Notes: generated from the sequence alone by a model not told the origin. Positions 20,664-31,418 are shown, numbered from the stretch's first letter. The stretch is DNA of 64,000 nt from Cylindrotheca closterium (GCA_933822405.4 CAKOGP040000080.1:1-64000), one strand, 5' to 3'. A program made the numbers and translations.

Positions 20664-23376
20664 ATGTACTATCTCTTTCTGCTTTCATGGAATTTGATGC
20701 TTGCTATCCATTGCGCCCATGCCTCTCTCATCATGCAAAACAAGCTACGCGTTGAGCGCAGTTATGTGCCGGAAGGAATTGCTCGAGGTGTCTTCGAAGC
20801 GATGAGGGATGACATGATCCCGCATCCTCAAGATGCGATAAGCAAGAAGCTCTTGACCATCAATGGCGATGCAGGAAAGTCCATTGATTTTTCCAATAAC
20901 TGGGACAAAATCCAAGCATTTCGCGATATCACCAACGAAGAACCTGAAGCTGCAGGTAAAGTCAGCGGCATCTTGCGAATCCAAGAAATGAAACAAAGCG
21001 TCTACGAATATGCCAAATGGAAAGTCAACGAAGCGGTAGAGAACCGAGTCATGGAAGATGGCGGTACCGTCCACCTGTACCTATCAAGACCCGAATCCTC
21101 AGCACTAGCGAACCACACTGATACCACAGACATCTTTGTTCTTCAGCTCTCTGGAGCGAAAGAATGGATTCTGTGTGACAATGAAGCTTCAAGATTATTG
21201 GACAAGAACCTCAGAGGAAAGCTCGATAAGTGTACAACCTACACTCCAGCTGAAATGGACAGACTATACTGCGAGCGAACTACGCTCTATCCCGGTGACG
21301 CCCTCTACCTTCCCAAACAAGTCGTCCATTCTGCTAGAGCCACTTCCGATGGTTTGTCTGCACATCTAACGTTTGGATTTGCAGACAACACTTGCTCATT
21401 GAGCGACATGGACACCTGCCTATCTCCTCGATTGATTGATCACAACAACGAGAGGAGAAGGCTTACATGTAACTACGAGGAAGGAGGATCGAGTTGCAAT
21501 ACGAGCTGCGACGAGGCTTGCAATTCGGATTGTAACAGCAATTTTGGGACAAGGTAATTCATTGCTTCGGTCGATACATTGGCGGTGTATCTAACTCACC
21601 TTTTCTAACGCCTTCATAGTTCCTGTGACGGTAGTTGCAATATGGGATGTGATGGAGACTGCAATATTTGTGTTCCACAGATCTGCAACTCTTTCCAAGG
21701 AGGGCGTGAGTGTTTTGGAAGCTGTGATGCGAATTGCAATGCGGACTGTAACGAAAGCTGCAATTCAAGCTGTGACGGCGCTTTTAACAGGTTTGTCTAT
21801 ATGTCGCACAATGAAAAGAAACAGTATTCTTTGAATTGTATCTCACGTTAACCCCATATAACTTCTCTTTAGCAAGTGCAATTCCGGCTGCGATTCCAGC
21901 TGTGATGAAAGTTGTGATTCCGACTGTAACTCCAATTGCCGCATTTGCCCCACGCCACCTCCGACACCGCCACCAACAGCTCCTCCCTCAGCTGAGCCAA
22001 GCACGAACCCTTCGCAGATTCCAAGTTCACAGCCATCGACTCTCCCTTCGGCTGAACCAAGTGCCAGCCCTTCCCAGACACCAACTTCACAGCCAACACC
22101 AAAACCATCACTAGGGCCTACAACTCCACCGACTCCTCCACCAACGCCAGGACCAACAAATTTACCGACGCCGGGGCCAACAGCTTCCCCCAGCTCAGAA
22201 CCGACGCCAGGTCCTAGTCTGTCGCCTACTCGGTCGGACTCTTCCACACCAACTGCATCTCCAACTCCAAAACCATCTCCAGGACCGACCACTCCACCCA
22301 CACAAACGCCATCACCTCTTCCTTCATCATCTCCTACGGAGACTCCGTCGGCGATGCCAACTTTCAAGCCCTCTCAGAGTCCTTCCAGTTCCCCCACGGT
22401 TAATCAGACGCAAGCACCGTCGCAAACGCCATCTATCTTGCCAACTGCAATCGAAATCATCGTGGCCCCGGAAGCAGCCAGTATGGGCAATTCGATGATC
22501 TATGGTATTGCTGGAGGCGCTGCTGCTCTGCTGTTGCTACTTACATGTCTATATGGTCGAAAGCGAAAACGTGACATCGAAAAAACTTCCGTCGAAGTCA
22601 AGGAACGTGGAGATGGATCCATCAAGGTGAAGAAAACAACCAAATTCAAAGGAAGCCCTCGTGAACAGATCGAAATTATTGATTTTCCCAACGAGCCAAC
22701 AGCGAATGCAAATGGTTACTTTTTGACAGCCGCAGAAAAGCCTGTGAATCGATTCAATTCCGCTCCAATGATTTCTCCAAACGATTCTCCAACGCAATCT
22801 GTGTCAAGTGACAACGTTCCCATGGCTTCGGCAGTTGTGCCTGATGATTTAGAGACTCCCTTGGCTGCACCTGCATCGGGAGGAACTGAAGAAAGTTTGA
22901 AAGCAAAAGAGGCAGCTCGCCGAGATAAAGTAGGATCTGCTGCTCGACAGAATGCTGCCGGCGGATCCAGAAGAAGCGGCGACAAAAAGTCCCGCTCTCG
23001 CAACAAGGATTCCCGTCCTGGGGCCTTTTCTTCAGATAATGGTAATCGAGATGCTGATGGTGGATATAATGATTCCAAAGCGGCTCGGAAGTCTGGCAAA
23101 GAATCAAGCAAAAGATCCAATGGGGGATCGGGTTCTAGTGCCAGCAGAAGCAAAAGTAGACATTCCTCTGACGAGAAGTTAGAAGCTCGTCGCCATCGCA
23201 GCAGTGGCCCCAACACCCCTGGTGCCCATCACGGAGACTCCAAGTCTCCTCGATCCCATAGGAAAAAAGGTTCTTCTTCTCGAGGCTCAAGATCTGGTGG
23301 ACGATCCCGTAAAGTTGTCGCCAGCGGCGAAGTGAAAGAGATTCCACCTCCAGACATTTCTGAATCCAACGCTTAA
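20664..23376 (+). CDS. Membrane-anchored JmjC/cupin-type oxygenase with Cys-rich repeats and P/S/T stalk
   Basis: Three exons, join(20664..21553,21620..21790,21873..23376), 854 aa. Both introns (66 and 82 nt) split an AG|Y serine codon inside the Cys-rich region. Order of parts: signal peptide (1-20, MYYLFLLSWN..AHA), then a JmjC/Cupin_4-like fold to about residue 245. H151-T-D153 lies in NHTDTTDIFVLQLSGAKEW and H222 in GDALYLPKQVVHSA, forming the expected Fe(II) triad, and SAHLTFGF is the closing strand. From about 273 to 376 follow repeats of the form C-[ND]-x2-C-[ND] (CDGSCNMGCDGDCN and similar). Next come a Pro/Ser/Thr stalk to about 550 (TPPPTPGPT units), a membrane helix 561-581 and a 273-residue Ser/Lys/Arg-rich cytoplasmic tail. 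JmjC enzymes hydroxylate or demethylate proteins using 2-oxoglutarate. Here the domain would face the lumen or outside. The start is the ATG preceding the signal peptide. Confidence 0.82.
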
Positions 23377-24240
23377 ATGCATTGCCAACTGGGGAGTATC
23401 ACGCTGCTCTATTTTTTGGCATTAACGTCGTGTGGGTTGTGCGAGGATGGACTGCTTTGCGAGCAATTGCAACGTCCTCCGTATGCATTATTTCCTTCAT
23501 TTTAGGGTTGCACTTGCGACCATTATATAGTAGTTCTGAACGTTTTGTCCCATTTCGAGTATGGCAATCGCAGTTGTTTTCATATGAAATGTTGCAACAT
23601 AGATATTATACTACGTTGTACTGAGTTCAAACCAGTCCCTCGCCATTCAACCAGCTGATCGAATATATGAGACTCGCGGATCGCTTCAAATCTTGTTGCG
23701 CCACAAACACCGCACGGCAATATAAACTTGACTACGACTGACGAGCGCCTACTCCATATGTGGTTAGATAGAGCCTTCATTATACGCATTGTTTGGCTTT
23801 CGCAAGTCGTCGCTGTTATTGCAGCTTTTCATCAAGTGCCCCAATGAGTGTCTGCACATGCAGTTTTACAAACCATATCGCAGCCATCTTTTGTCACTTG
23901 CAAGTAATATGAATGTATAACGGTCGATTGCGATGATGATAATGATGGTGATGATGGGTAATGATGATGACGATGACAAAATGACGATGATATATAATAT
24001 ATTATAACGGTACGCATGCGAACAAGTAGCTAGTACTGAGACAGGCTTGATTGTTTTTGCTCTTACGGAGCCTCAATATGACGGGCCCATTCAAGTGCTG
24101 GTGGTCAGAGTGAAAGAATACTATTCATCGATCTGTATGGAACAAACCATAGATATATCTATTTTTCAAAATAGCACTTTTCAAAAAATTAAGAGTATAC
24201 ACTGTTTTTTAAAAACTAGTTCCATCATGTTCAGCAAATA
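23377..24240. other. Intergenic DNA with a GAT-rich simple repeat
   Basis: No supported gene. A degenerate (GAT)n/(AATGATGAT)n tract runs from about 23934 to 23990. From about 24034 the sequence resembles the left edge of the second HA unit near 27470-27600 (ATGACGGGC, GTATGGAACAAACCATAG). Confidence 0.45.
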
Positions 24241-24254
24241 TGTCCTCTCATTAT

Positions 24255-25130
24255 TTATTTAGACAGTTGCGGTTCAAACACAAAGCTCAAGGATTGCAAT
24301 ACATGGTATCGTTCCAATGTCATGCTTGATGAGGCCCCAGAAGTGTAAAGCTTATATTGACGACGTTGACACTTTACCCAAGTGGAGAGTGACGCATTCT
24401 CTGGATAGTGAGATGGAACGTTGCAGTGACCCATTCTTTGCTTGAAGACTTTGAGATCATTGAGCTTTTCTAGCCACGCGGAGGCATGCGATTGCCATAT
24501 AAAGCCAATAGATTCAAGTTCTTGGATGCGACGAGTAGTCATCGTAGATGTAGGATTGTTATCGCTGAACTTCTTGTATTGGTACCGTTGTCGCTTGACC
24601 CATCGAGCAAGGATTGGGTCTTTCGAATAAGAGTGAGGAACGCAACAGTGTCCATTCTTCAGCTTGTATTGAATCAGCTTTTGAAACTGATCCCTCCATT
24701 GCTTCTCTTGGTAAGGGCGAAAGCGAGCTGCGCTTTCTTCGTCAAGTATGGTTGGCAGTTGACTCGTTCGTTGCCGTTTGACCTGTAAAAATCCAATATC
24801 CCCGTTGTGGGCGAAGAAGTCTTTTTCGCAGGTTCTTTTGCCTTCTTGTCGAGGGTTGGTTTCATTTGGCTCGCTCCGGAGATCAAAGTAGGGCGTAGTA
24901 TGAGTGGATAGACCTTGTGACTTTAAAGGCAAAGGTTCCATGTCTGGATCATCGAATGGATCCTCAAAAGACAGAGGAGGTCGGAAGGAAGAACTTGTTC
25001 GTGCACAGGAATGATCCAAAGACGGCAAAAGGTTTGTCAGAAGTGACAGTACCAAGCTGTTATCTTTAGTGTTCGAGTAGCTGCTGCTATCCTCTTCAAG
25101 CTTGTCGTTGTTGGAACTGTTAAAAATCAT
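24255..25130 (-). CDS. Helicase-associated (HA) domain protein, minus-strand copy A
   Basis: Intronless, 291 aa from the ATG at 25130 (MIFNSSNNDK). The frame is open to 25247 but has no earlier ATG. HA domain 1 covers residues 140-213 (QWRDQFQKLIQYKLKNGHCC, LARWVKRQR, IGFIWQSH) and HA domain 2 residues 214-285 (MGHCNVPSHYP, LSTWVKCQRRQYKLY). The N-terminal half is Ser/Asp-rich with a basic VKRQRTSQ stretch. It lacks the DSLLLGLEKSM motif of the plus-strand array and its HA boxes are more diverged, so it is an older branch of the family. The next gene copy at 27689-28564 encodes an identical protein. Function is unknown. Confidence 0.87.
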   Translation of the reverse strand: MIFNSSNNDKLEEDSSSYSNTKDNSLVLSLLTNLLPSLDHSCARTSSSFRPPLSFEDPFDDPDMEPLPLKSQGLSTHTTPYFDLRSEPNETNPRQEGKRTCEKDFFAHNGDIGFLQVKRQRTSQLPTILDEESAARFRPYQEKQWRDQFQKLIQYKLKNGHCCVPHSYSKDPILARWVKRQRYQYKKFSDNNPTSTMTTRRIQELESIGFIWQSHASAWLEKLNDLKVFKQRMGHCNVPSHYPENASLSTWVKCQRRQYKLYTSGASSSMTLERYHVLQSLSFVFEPQLSK

Positions 25131-25312
25131 GGTTATACCTATTTGCCAATGAGTCGAAGAATTTTTGTGCTCGGCTGTGATTTGTGATGAGAAACAACTA
25201 TGCGTACACGTACATAATATGTTCCCAGGTGTGTGCGAAGCCTTCAACCATCGAACAGTAAAGCTTCGCGTTTTCCTACGACGTGTTATTTAATCTCACA
25301 GTCGCCACTCGA
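25131..25312 (-). promoter_or_regulatory. 5' flank of the minus-strand HA gene, copy A
   Basis: Inside the identical 1800-bp core, so both gene copies carry the same proximal promoter. None of the TTCYGATCRGAA sites of the plus-strand array was found here. Confidence 0.35.
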
Positions 25313-26760
25313 GTCCATCGGCTTGTTGTTAAATCTTACAGTCAGACAATAGAGTTTTGTGGTGACGTATCGTTAAGTGCACTGTTCACAATAGGGCATC
25401 TGCATTCAAGGCTTGTCCTACCATTTGTTCGATTCCATTAAGTTCAAACGAAGCTGCGACTCCTTAGCCGTCAGTTCTTTATCCGGTCCATCATGAAAGT
25501 ATCTGGCTACTGGTACGGTAGGTCGTGGACTTGCAAATGGAAACTCGGATACATTCGTGGGGGATAAAATTAGATACCGGTAGACTTGTCAAATTCAAAA
25601 AAGGAAGGATTCCGAATGTACCGTATACCGGTATTCCTTTAGTTTGTCAGCTTTCCCGAGTTGATTTTGCAGTAGTCTACGGGTACCGGTTGCGCTACCT
25701 GGCACAATACGGACCCGGCTGGTCGTGAACTTACGAAAAGGCAATTTAATGAGTTGCCGTCATGGCAATGACGGCAACTATCAAAGTATAGTTCCCAGCC
25801 ACAAAAAGACCAACGAATCATGAGGCGTATGCAGTTCTGCTTGCTACCGGTATATTCTTCATTGCTAGCTTACTACTAGTACTCCTGGCTATGCACCAGC
25901 ACCTCAGCCACGACATTAGTACAAACTCTTTTGATCTTAGGAAAGTTCCACACCAATGCAGATTCAACGCCAATCTGCCCATGGGTTCCTCGCACCACCC
26001 GTTCCACTCTTCAACCCACAAGACGTCTCCGCACAAGATAGGCCATCGGCTTGTCATTAAATCTTACAGTCAGAGAATACGCGTTTGTGGTGACGTATCG
26101 TTAAGTGTATCGTTTGCATGCAAATCTTGTCCTACTGCCTACTATTTGTTCGACAACAACACCGCGACTCCTTAGCCGCCAGGAATCATCATCAAAATGA
26201 AAATATCTGTTTAGGTCGTGGACTTGCACTGGTCAAATATCTAGGACGGATGATTGATTCTGGATGCATTCATTCCTTCAGCTTGTCACTTTGCAGTTAG
26301 TTGTCTAGCGGTAGCTACCAGGTAAAGTTCTGATCCGGCTGGTCGTACATTTCCGACGAAACTTCCAGCACTTCATCATCCAAATAAGATAATCATCACT
26401 AGCTGTCCCTTCTTTCTTCCTCGGACATTTGGGAAAGGCAGTTTGATGAGTTGCCCTCAATACTGCAGCCTCAAAATTACGCCACAACACACCACAACAC
26501 GCCAAGGAACCATGCGTAGGTAGTTCGTTCTAGCGGTACATTCTTCATTTTTACTAGGAGTACCCGGTACACCTCCAGCCAGCCCACCCTAGCCTCCACA
26601 CTACGATCGTGGGGAAGTTCCACACCACCAATGCCGATTCAACACCAATCTTATACCATGCTTTCCTCACAATATCCGTCCCAATGTTCAATCCACAAAG
26701 GCATCTCCAAACAAGACATGTGTGACCACAAAGATGTCTCCAAACAAGACATGTCTGACA
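25313..26760. repeat. Internal tandem repeat of about 0.73 kb upstream of HA gene copy A
   Basis: Segments 25313-26040 and 26041-about 26760 are related, with an offset of about 728 bp. Shared blocks are CCATCGGCTTGT, TGGTGACGTATCGTTAAGTG, GCGACTCCTTAGCCG, TAGGTCGTGGACTTGCA, GATCCGGCTGGTCGT-like, GAAAGTTCCACACCA and GTCTCC..ACAAGA. Only one such segment remains in the second large unit. No coding potential was recognised. Several TACCGGTA-type palindromes lie in 25580-25690. Confidence 0.7.
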
Positions 26761-27322
26761 ATTACAACTATGGCCAGCATAAAATGGCCCGTATCATTAT
26801 CCTATTTGAGGTACTAAAACAGGCTTTAATTTGGACGCCATCTATAGTTCTTTGAGATAAGATGCCACCCTGGTGCACCTACTTTGAGATGAGACATTAC
26901 CCTGCTTTATAGTATGAAGCTGGAACAGTTGCATATGAAAAAAATCTAAAGTGATCGGATTGGTTGACGTCCTCGTCCTTTCACATATGGTGATTGAATA
27001 AACTGAGACTTGCATAAGAAATACGAATGATAGCGAAATGGACTATTATATGTCGATGATGTCATTCGACAGCCCTATAAAAGGTGTATTGCAGCCGCTT
27101 TGTCCATTCTTAGGATCATGGCGTCAACTTGTGGGGCGTTCTCGACTGGAATGCGGCCTTCCAACAAGACAGAATTTAGACGCAAACTTCGACGAGCGCC
27201 AATCGGCTGGAATTATAACTAACTAACCCATTTGTTGAGTTGAGCTGAGCTTACAGCAGCTGATGGACAATCCCAGTGAGCATGACGAAAGGGATGCAGC
27301 AGTTGAGATGCTGTACGTAAAA
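26761..27322. other. Diverged left-over of the tandem unit
   Basis: Related to 29480-29990 (GCAGCCCTAT.AAAGGTG, GACTGGAATG, CCTTCCAACA). No supported gene. Contains TATAAAAGG near 27076. Confidence 0.5.
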
Positions 27323-27500
27323 GATGTCTCTCATCCCTTACGTGAACATAACGTAGCACTCCCGTACGTTTGCTTCACCATAATTATTGCATTCTCGTAG
27401 CTATAGGAACTACGCTCAAAGAATCTTGGCTGCAAAAGCTGCGGGAAGAACCAAACGTGTTCACACTGATATTCGAACAAATAGCATTCCCAACATCAAC
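27323..27500 (-). pseudogene. Truncated, frameshifted 3' end of the 176-aa gene found at 29995
   Basis: The minus strand reads ICSNISVNTFGSS, then SFCSQDSLS, matching the C-terminal part of the protein encoded at 29995-30525. A deletion after the equivalent of SLSAV shifts the frame and brings an early stop. Upstream sequence for the rest of that gene is absent. It marks the edge of the tandem duplication. Confidence 0.65.
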
Positions 27501-27674
27501 ATGACGGGCATTGACCCATTCAATGCCGGTCAGAAAGAAAGAATACTATTCTCTGGAGTAGCATCTACTGTATCTGTATGGAACAAACCATAGATATATA
27601 TTTTTTTGTGTGCAGTTCACTTATGAGAGTATACTATTTATTTTTTAAACTCTAGTTCCATCATGTTCAGCAAA

Positions 27675-29474
27675 TGTCCTCTCATTATTTATTTAGACAG
27701 TTGCGGTTCAAACACAAAGCTCAAGGATTGCAATACATGGTATCGTTCCAATGTCATACTTGATGAGGCCCCAGAAGTGTAAAGCTTATATTGACGACGT
27801 TGACACTTTACCCAAGTGGAGAGTGACGCATTCTCTGGATAGTGAGATGGAACGTTGCAGTGACCCATTCTTTGCTTGAAGACTTTGAGATCATTGAGCT
27901 TTTCTAGCCACGCGGAGGCATGCGATTGCCATATAAAGCCAATAGATTCAAGTTCTTGGATGCGACGAGTAGTCATCGTAGATGTAGGATTGTTATCGCT
28001 GAACTTCTTGTATTGGTACCGTTGTCGCTTGACCCATCGAGCAAGGATTGGGTCTTTCGAATAAGAGTGAGGAACGCAACAGTGTCCATTCTTCAGCTTG
28101 TATTGAATCAGCTTTTGAAACTGATCCCTCCATTGCTTCTCTTGGTAAGGGCGAAAGCGAGCTGCGCTTTCTTCGTCAAGTATGGTTGGCAGTTGACTCG
28201 TTCGTTGCCGTTTGACCTGTAAAAATCCAATATCCCCGTTGTGGGCGAAGAAGTCTTTTTCGCAGGTTCTTTTGCCTTCTTGTCGAGGGTTGGTTTCATT
28301 TGGCTCGCTCCGGAGATCAAAGTAGGGCGTAGTATGAGTGGATAGACCTTGTGACTTTAAAGGCAAAGGTTCCATGTCTGGATCATCGAATGGATCCTCA
28401 AAAGACAGAGGAGGTCGGAAGGAAGAACTTGTTCGTGCACAGGAATGATCCAAAGACGGCAAAAGGTTTGTCAGAAGTGACAGTACCAAGCTGTTATCTT
28501 TAGTGTTCGAGTAGCTGCTGCTATCCTCTTCAAGCTTGTCGTTGTTGGAACTGTTAAAAATCATGGTTATACCTATTTGCCAATGAGTCGAAGAATTTTT
28601 GTGCTCGGCTGTGATTTGTGATGAGAAACAACTATGCGTACACGTACATAATATGTTCCCAGGTGTGTGCGAAGCCTTCAACCATCGAACAGTAAAGCTT
28701 CGCGTTTTCCTACGACGTGTTATTTAATCTCACAGTCGCCACTCGAGTCCATCGGCTTGTTGTTAAATCTTACAGTCAGACAATAGAGTTTTGTGGTGAC
28801 GTATCGTTAAGTGCACTGTTCACAATAGGGCATCTGCATTCAAGGCTTGTCCTACCATTTGTTCGATTCCATTAAGTTCAAACGAAGCTGCGACTCCTTA
28901 GCCGTCAGTTCTTTATCCGGTCCATCATGAAAGTATCTGGCTACTGGTACGGTAGGTCGTGGACTTGCAAATGGAAACTCGGATACATTCGTGGGGGATA
29001 AAATTAGATACCGGTAGACTTGTCAAATTCAAAAAAGGAAGGATTCCGAATGTACCGTATACCGGTATTCCTTTAGTTTGTCAGCTTTCCCGAGTTGATT
29101 TTGCAGTAGTCTACGGGTACCGGTTGCGCTACCTGGCACAATACGGACCCGGCTGGTCGTGAACTTACGAAAAGGCAATTTAATGAGTTGCCGTCATGGC
29201 AATGACGGCAACTATCAAAGTATAGTTCCCAGCCACAAAAAGACCAACGAATCATGAGGCGTATGCAGTTCTGCTTGCTACCGGTATATTCTTCATTGCT
29301 AGCTTACTACTAGTACTCCTGGCTATGCACCAGCACCTCAGCCACGACATTAGTACAAACTCTTTTGATCTTAGGAAAGTTCCACACCAATGCAGATTCA
29401 ACGCCAATCTGCCCATGGGTTCCTCGCACCACCCGTTCCACTCTTCAACCCACAAGACGTCTCCGCACAAGATA
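27675..29474. repeat. 1800-bp near-identical tandem duplication, copy 2
   Basis: Second copy of 24241-26040. At its right edge the sequence jumps from the end of the first internal 0.73-kb repeat straight to the flank that follows the second repeat in unit 1 (ATGTCTGA). Unit 2 therefore has one internal repeat where unit 1 has two. Confidence 0.9.
27689..28564 (-). CDS. Helicase-associated (HA) domain protein, minus-strand copy B
   Basis: 291 aa, ATG at 28564, identical in amino-acid sequence to the protein at 24255-25130. The only nucleotide difference noticed is a serine AGC/AGT change near the 3' end. Two HA domains (140-213 and 214-285) and no intron. Because the shared tract includes at least 900 bp upstream of the start, both copies probably have the same expression. 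An assembly artefact (duplicated haplotype) is possible, but the distinct, diverged flanks speak for a true tandem copy. Confidence 0.87.
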   Translation of the reverse strand: MIFNSSNNDKLEEDSSSYSNTKDNSLVLSLLTNLLPSLDHSCARTSSSFRPPLSFEDPFDDPDMEPLPLKSQGLSTHTTPYFDLRSEPNETNPRQEGKRTCEKDFFAHNGDIGFLQVKRQRTSQLPTILDEESAARFRPYQEKQWRDQFQKLIQYKLKNGHCCVPHSYSKDPILARWVKRQRYQYKKFSDNNPTSTMTTRRIQELESIGFIWQSHASAWLEKLNDLKVFKQRMGHCNVPSHYPENASLSTWVKCQRRQYKLYTSGASSSMTLERYHVLQSLSFVFEPQLSK

Positions 29475-29994
29475 TGTCTGAGAACCACTAGTATATGGCC
29501 ACAAGCAAAGTGAAAGTATATAATATGAGGAGGTACTGAAAGAGACTTTGATTTGAACCCCTTCTGGTTTGAGATGAGATGCTACAGTACACTGGCGTAT
29601 ATATCCTTTAAGATAAGACACAACCCTACTACTAGGTTGACTTCATCGCTGTAAAAAACACTATCACTATAGATGATTGGAATAACTTGTTGACATGCTC
29701 TATGATTTACCGATGCTAGAGCAATGCACTACTATGTATCAATGATATCATTGGGCAGCCCTATGAAAGGTGCATTATAGCGGCTCTGTCCGTTCTTCAG
29801 ACCACCATACGGTCAACCTGTTTGGCGTTCTTGACTGGAATGGCCTTCCAACAACGCAGAATTTCGCCGCAAACTTCGAGCGCCAATCGGCTGGAATCAT
29901 CACTAGCTGATCCGTTGAGTTGAGCTGATGGGCAATCTTGTGAGCGTGACGAAAGGGATGCGGCAGTTGAGATGCTGTACGTAAAAGATGTCTC
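28565..29994. other. 5' flank of HA copy B and unit remainder
   Basis: 28565-29474 is identical to the flank of copy A, and 29475-29994 is diverged unit DNA related to 26761-27322. No supported gene. Confidence 0.45.
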
Positions 29995-30525
29995 TCATCC
30001 CTTACGTGAACATGACTTAGGACTCCTGTACTTTTGCTTCACCATAATTATCGCATGTTCGTAGCTGGGATGGAGAACTGCGCTTAAAGAATCATGGCTG
30101 CAAAAGCTGCTGGAGGAACCAAACGTGTCCACACTAATATTCGAACAAATATCATCGTCGTCGTCGTCATTCAACGTACCCCAACTGAATTCTGAAGACG
30201 AGGAATCTCGACGTTCAACTGACTTGCGACGCTGGGGAAGATCGTTCGCAGCAGTGTTACTCCTACTGGTGCTGCTAGCAGGACTCGTGGCAATACCTCC
30301 TGCACGACAACCGCCATTCCATCTCTGAATTCGACGAATCGACAAACGATTACAGTGTTGCTTGATCTTGCAATCGGAAGCTCCCTTCTTTGCGTTATCG
30401 CTGACAACCTCGATCTTCGAAGCGTTAGCTATAAGATTCCGCATAAAGAGAGACAAGGCCTCACTCTTTTTGGATTCATGCCTTTCGACATTGCTCTGAT
30501 TTTGGGGCCCCATTGTAATGTTCAT
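29995..30525 (-). CDS. Small Ser-rich protein of unknown function
   Basis: 176 aa, ATG at 30525 (MNITMGPQNQ). Not recognised. Basic in the first 100 residues (DCKIKQHCNRLSIRRIQRW), then a run of six aspartates and a Ser-rich segment (SVDTFGSSSSFCSHDSLSAV), ending in a basic tail KQKYRSPKSCSRKG. The middle pattern DLPQRRKSVERRDSSSSEFS looks like a phosphorylation-rich linker. Its last part is repeated as a broken copy at 27323-27500. Partial conservation of the reading frame in that copy mildly supports this being, or having been, a real gene. No promoter feature was recognised. Confidence 0.5.
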   Translation of the reverse strand: MNITMGPQNQSNVERHESKKSEALSLFMRNLIANASKIEVVSDNAKKGASDCKIKQHCNRLSIRRIQRWNGGCRAGGIATSPASSTSRSNTAANDLPQRRKSVERRDSSSSEFSWGTLNDDDDDDICSNISVDTFGSSSSFCSHDSLSAVLHPSYEHAIIMVKQKYRSPKSCSRKG

Positions 30526-31082
30526 TCTTGCCCTACTGTAGCAAGTGACTATTGAGCTTACAGTATGAGTGCGAGTTGTGAGCTGTGCCGATTTTTTTGT
30601 GAGAGAAGCGCGCGGGGAAATTCACTTCGCGAAACTCTTCTTTTTTGTCAAGAATTTTTCTGATGATGTAGCTAACCTGAGCAGACACGTACGTGTACCA
30701 TAATTGAATGAATCATGAACAGAATAAAATGAGAGACCAACATGATTACGACTGCGAAACACGAAGACAATCGAATTCTCATCGGCTGAATAGAACTTCG
30801 CCACGTGCTTTTGTGCTGGGATTATCCGACAAGCGTGCTTTTTTACCTTGGAAATCGTTCGATCACGAGCAGAAAGAAAAATTTAAATGAATGCATGAAT
30901 CATCACAAGCGTTAACGTATGCTGTAACTTCGATCAGAGGAGTGAGATTATCTGAAGGGTCCCATACTGGTAGTACCGGCACCATCCTTACATTTAGTAT
31001 TAGGGATATTAGCAACGCGACCAAATCTATGCACGGCTTCGAACGCTATTTCCAAATCTACGGTATGATGGATGCATTGTGT
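30526..31082. other. Intergenic DNA
   Basis: No supported gene. Probably holds the promoter of the small gene at 29995-30525. Confidence 0.35.
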
Positions 31083-31418
31083 CTAAATCGCAACATCGAC
31101 AGGGGATTTGGCTGATACCAATGATATGAGTTGTGACTTGCCAAAGGTCCGCAAAACAGCTGCAGAAACGATTGTCTGATGATCCAACTCGTCCTTCAAA
31201 CCATGAGCAGCTTCGGCAGCTTGCTCAGTTGTGCCAAATTCAACCAAATAACGAGCACTTTCGCCGCAAAGATCCTCGTGAAGGTAGTACACTCTGTCAA
31301 GACCAAGTTCGTTGAAGTCGTCCACTTGAATGTAATCAAAGGGCTTGCGAGCCTTGAAGACTGTAGACGTGATGATAGCATTGTCAAAGGGATCATGACG
31401 ACTTACTGGTTGAACCTC
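31083..31418 (-). pseudogene. ATG-less open frame directly behind, and in frame with, the sulfotransferase stop
   Basis: After the TGA at 31419-31421 the same frame stays open for 111 codons. The text is protein-like: DPFDNAIITSTVFKARKPFD, then ARYLVEFGTTEQAAEAAHGL. The latter resembles the RNP-1 strand and second helix of an RRM (typically RGxAFVEFxxxxxAxxA). There is no ATG in frame. A 46-nt stretch GTAAGT...CTACAG within it could be an intron. It may be a gene fragment, an exon of an unrecognised gene, or a readthrough extension of the sulfotransferase. Confidence 0.35.

Larger units (their letters stand above)
24241..26040. repeat. 1800-bp near-identical tandem duplication, copy 1
   Basis: Matches 27675-29474 at a constant offset of 3434 bp with no length change. 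By eye only one difference was seen (G at 24324, A at 27758), and it is synonymous in the HA gene. The match ends sharply on the right after ACAAGATA, and on the left breaks at a 2-bp indel in the AAATATGTCC/AAATGTCC region. The wider flanks are related but much more diverged. This pattern points to a very recent duplication or gene conversion of the core. Confidence 0.9.

Noticed and set aside
21836..22367. Long minus-strand Gly/Val-rich frame over the P/S/T stalk (21843-22367)
   Set aside because: Antisense of Pro/Thr codon repeats gives open frames automatically. The plus-strand exon is supported by splice sites on both sides.
24255..25247. 330-residue version of the minus-strand HA protein
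   Set aside because: The extra 39 codons begin at TTG. The first ATG is at 25130.
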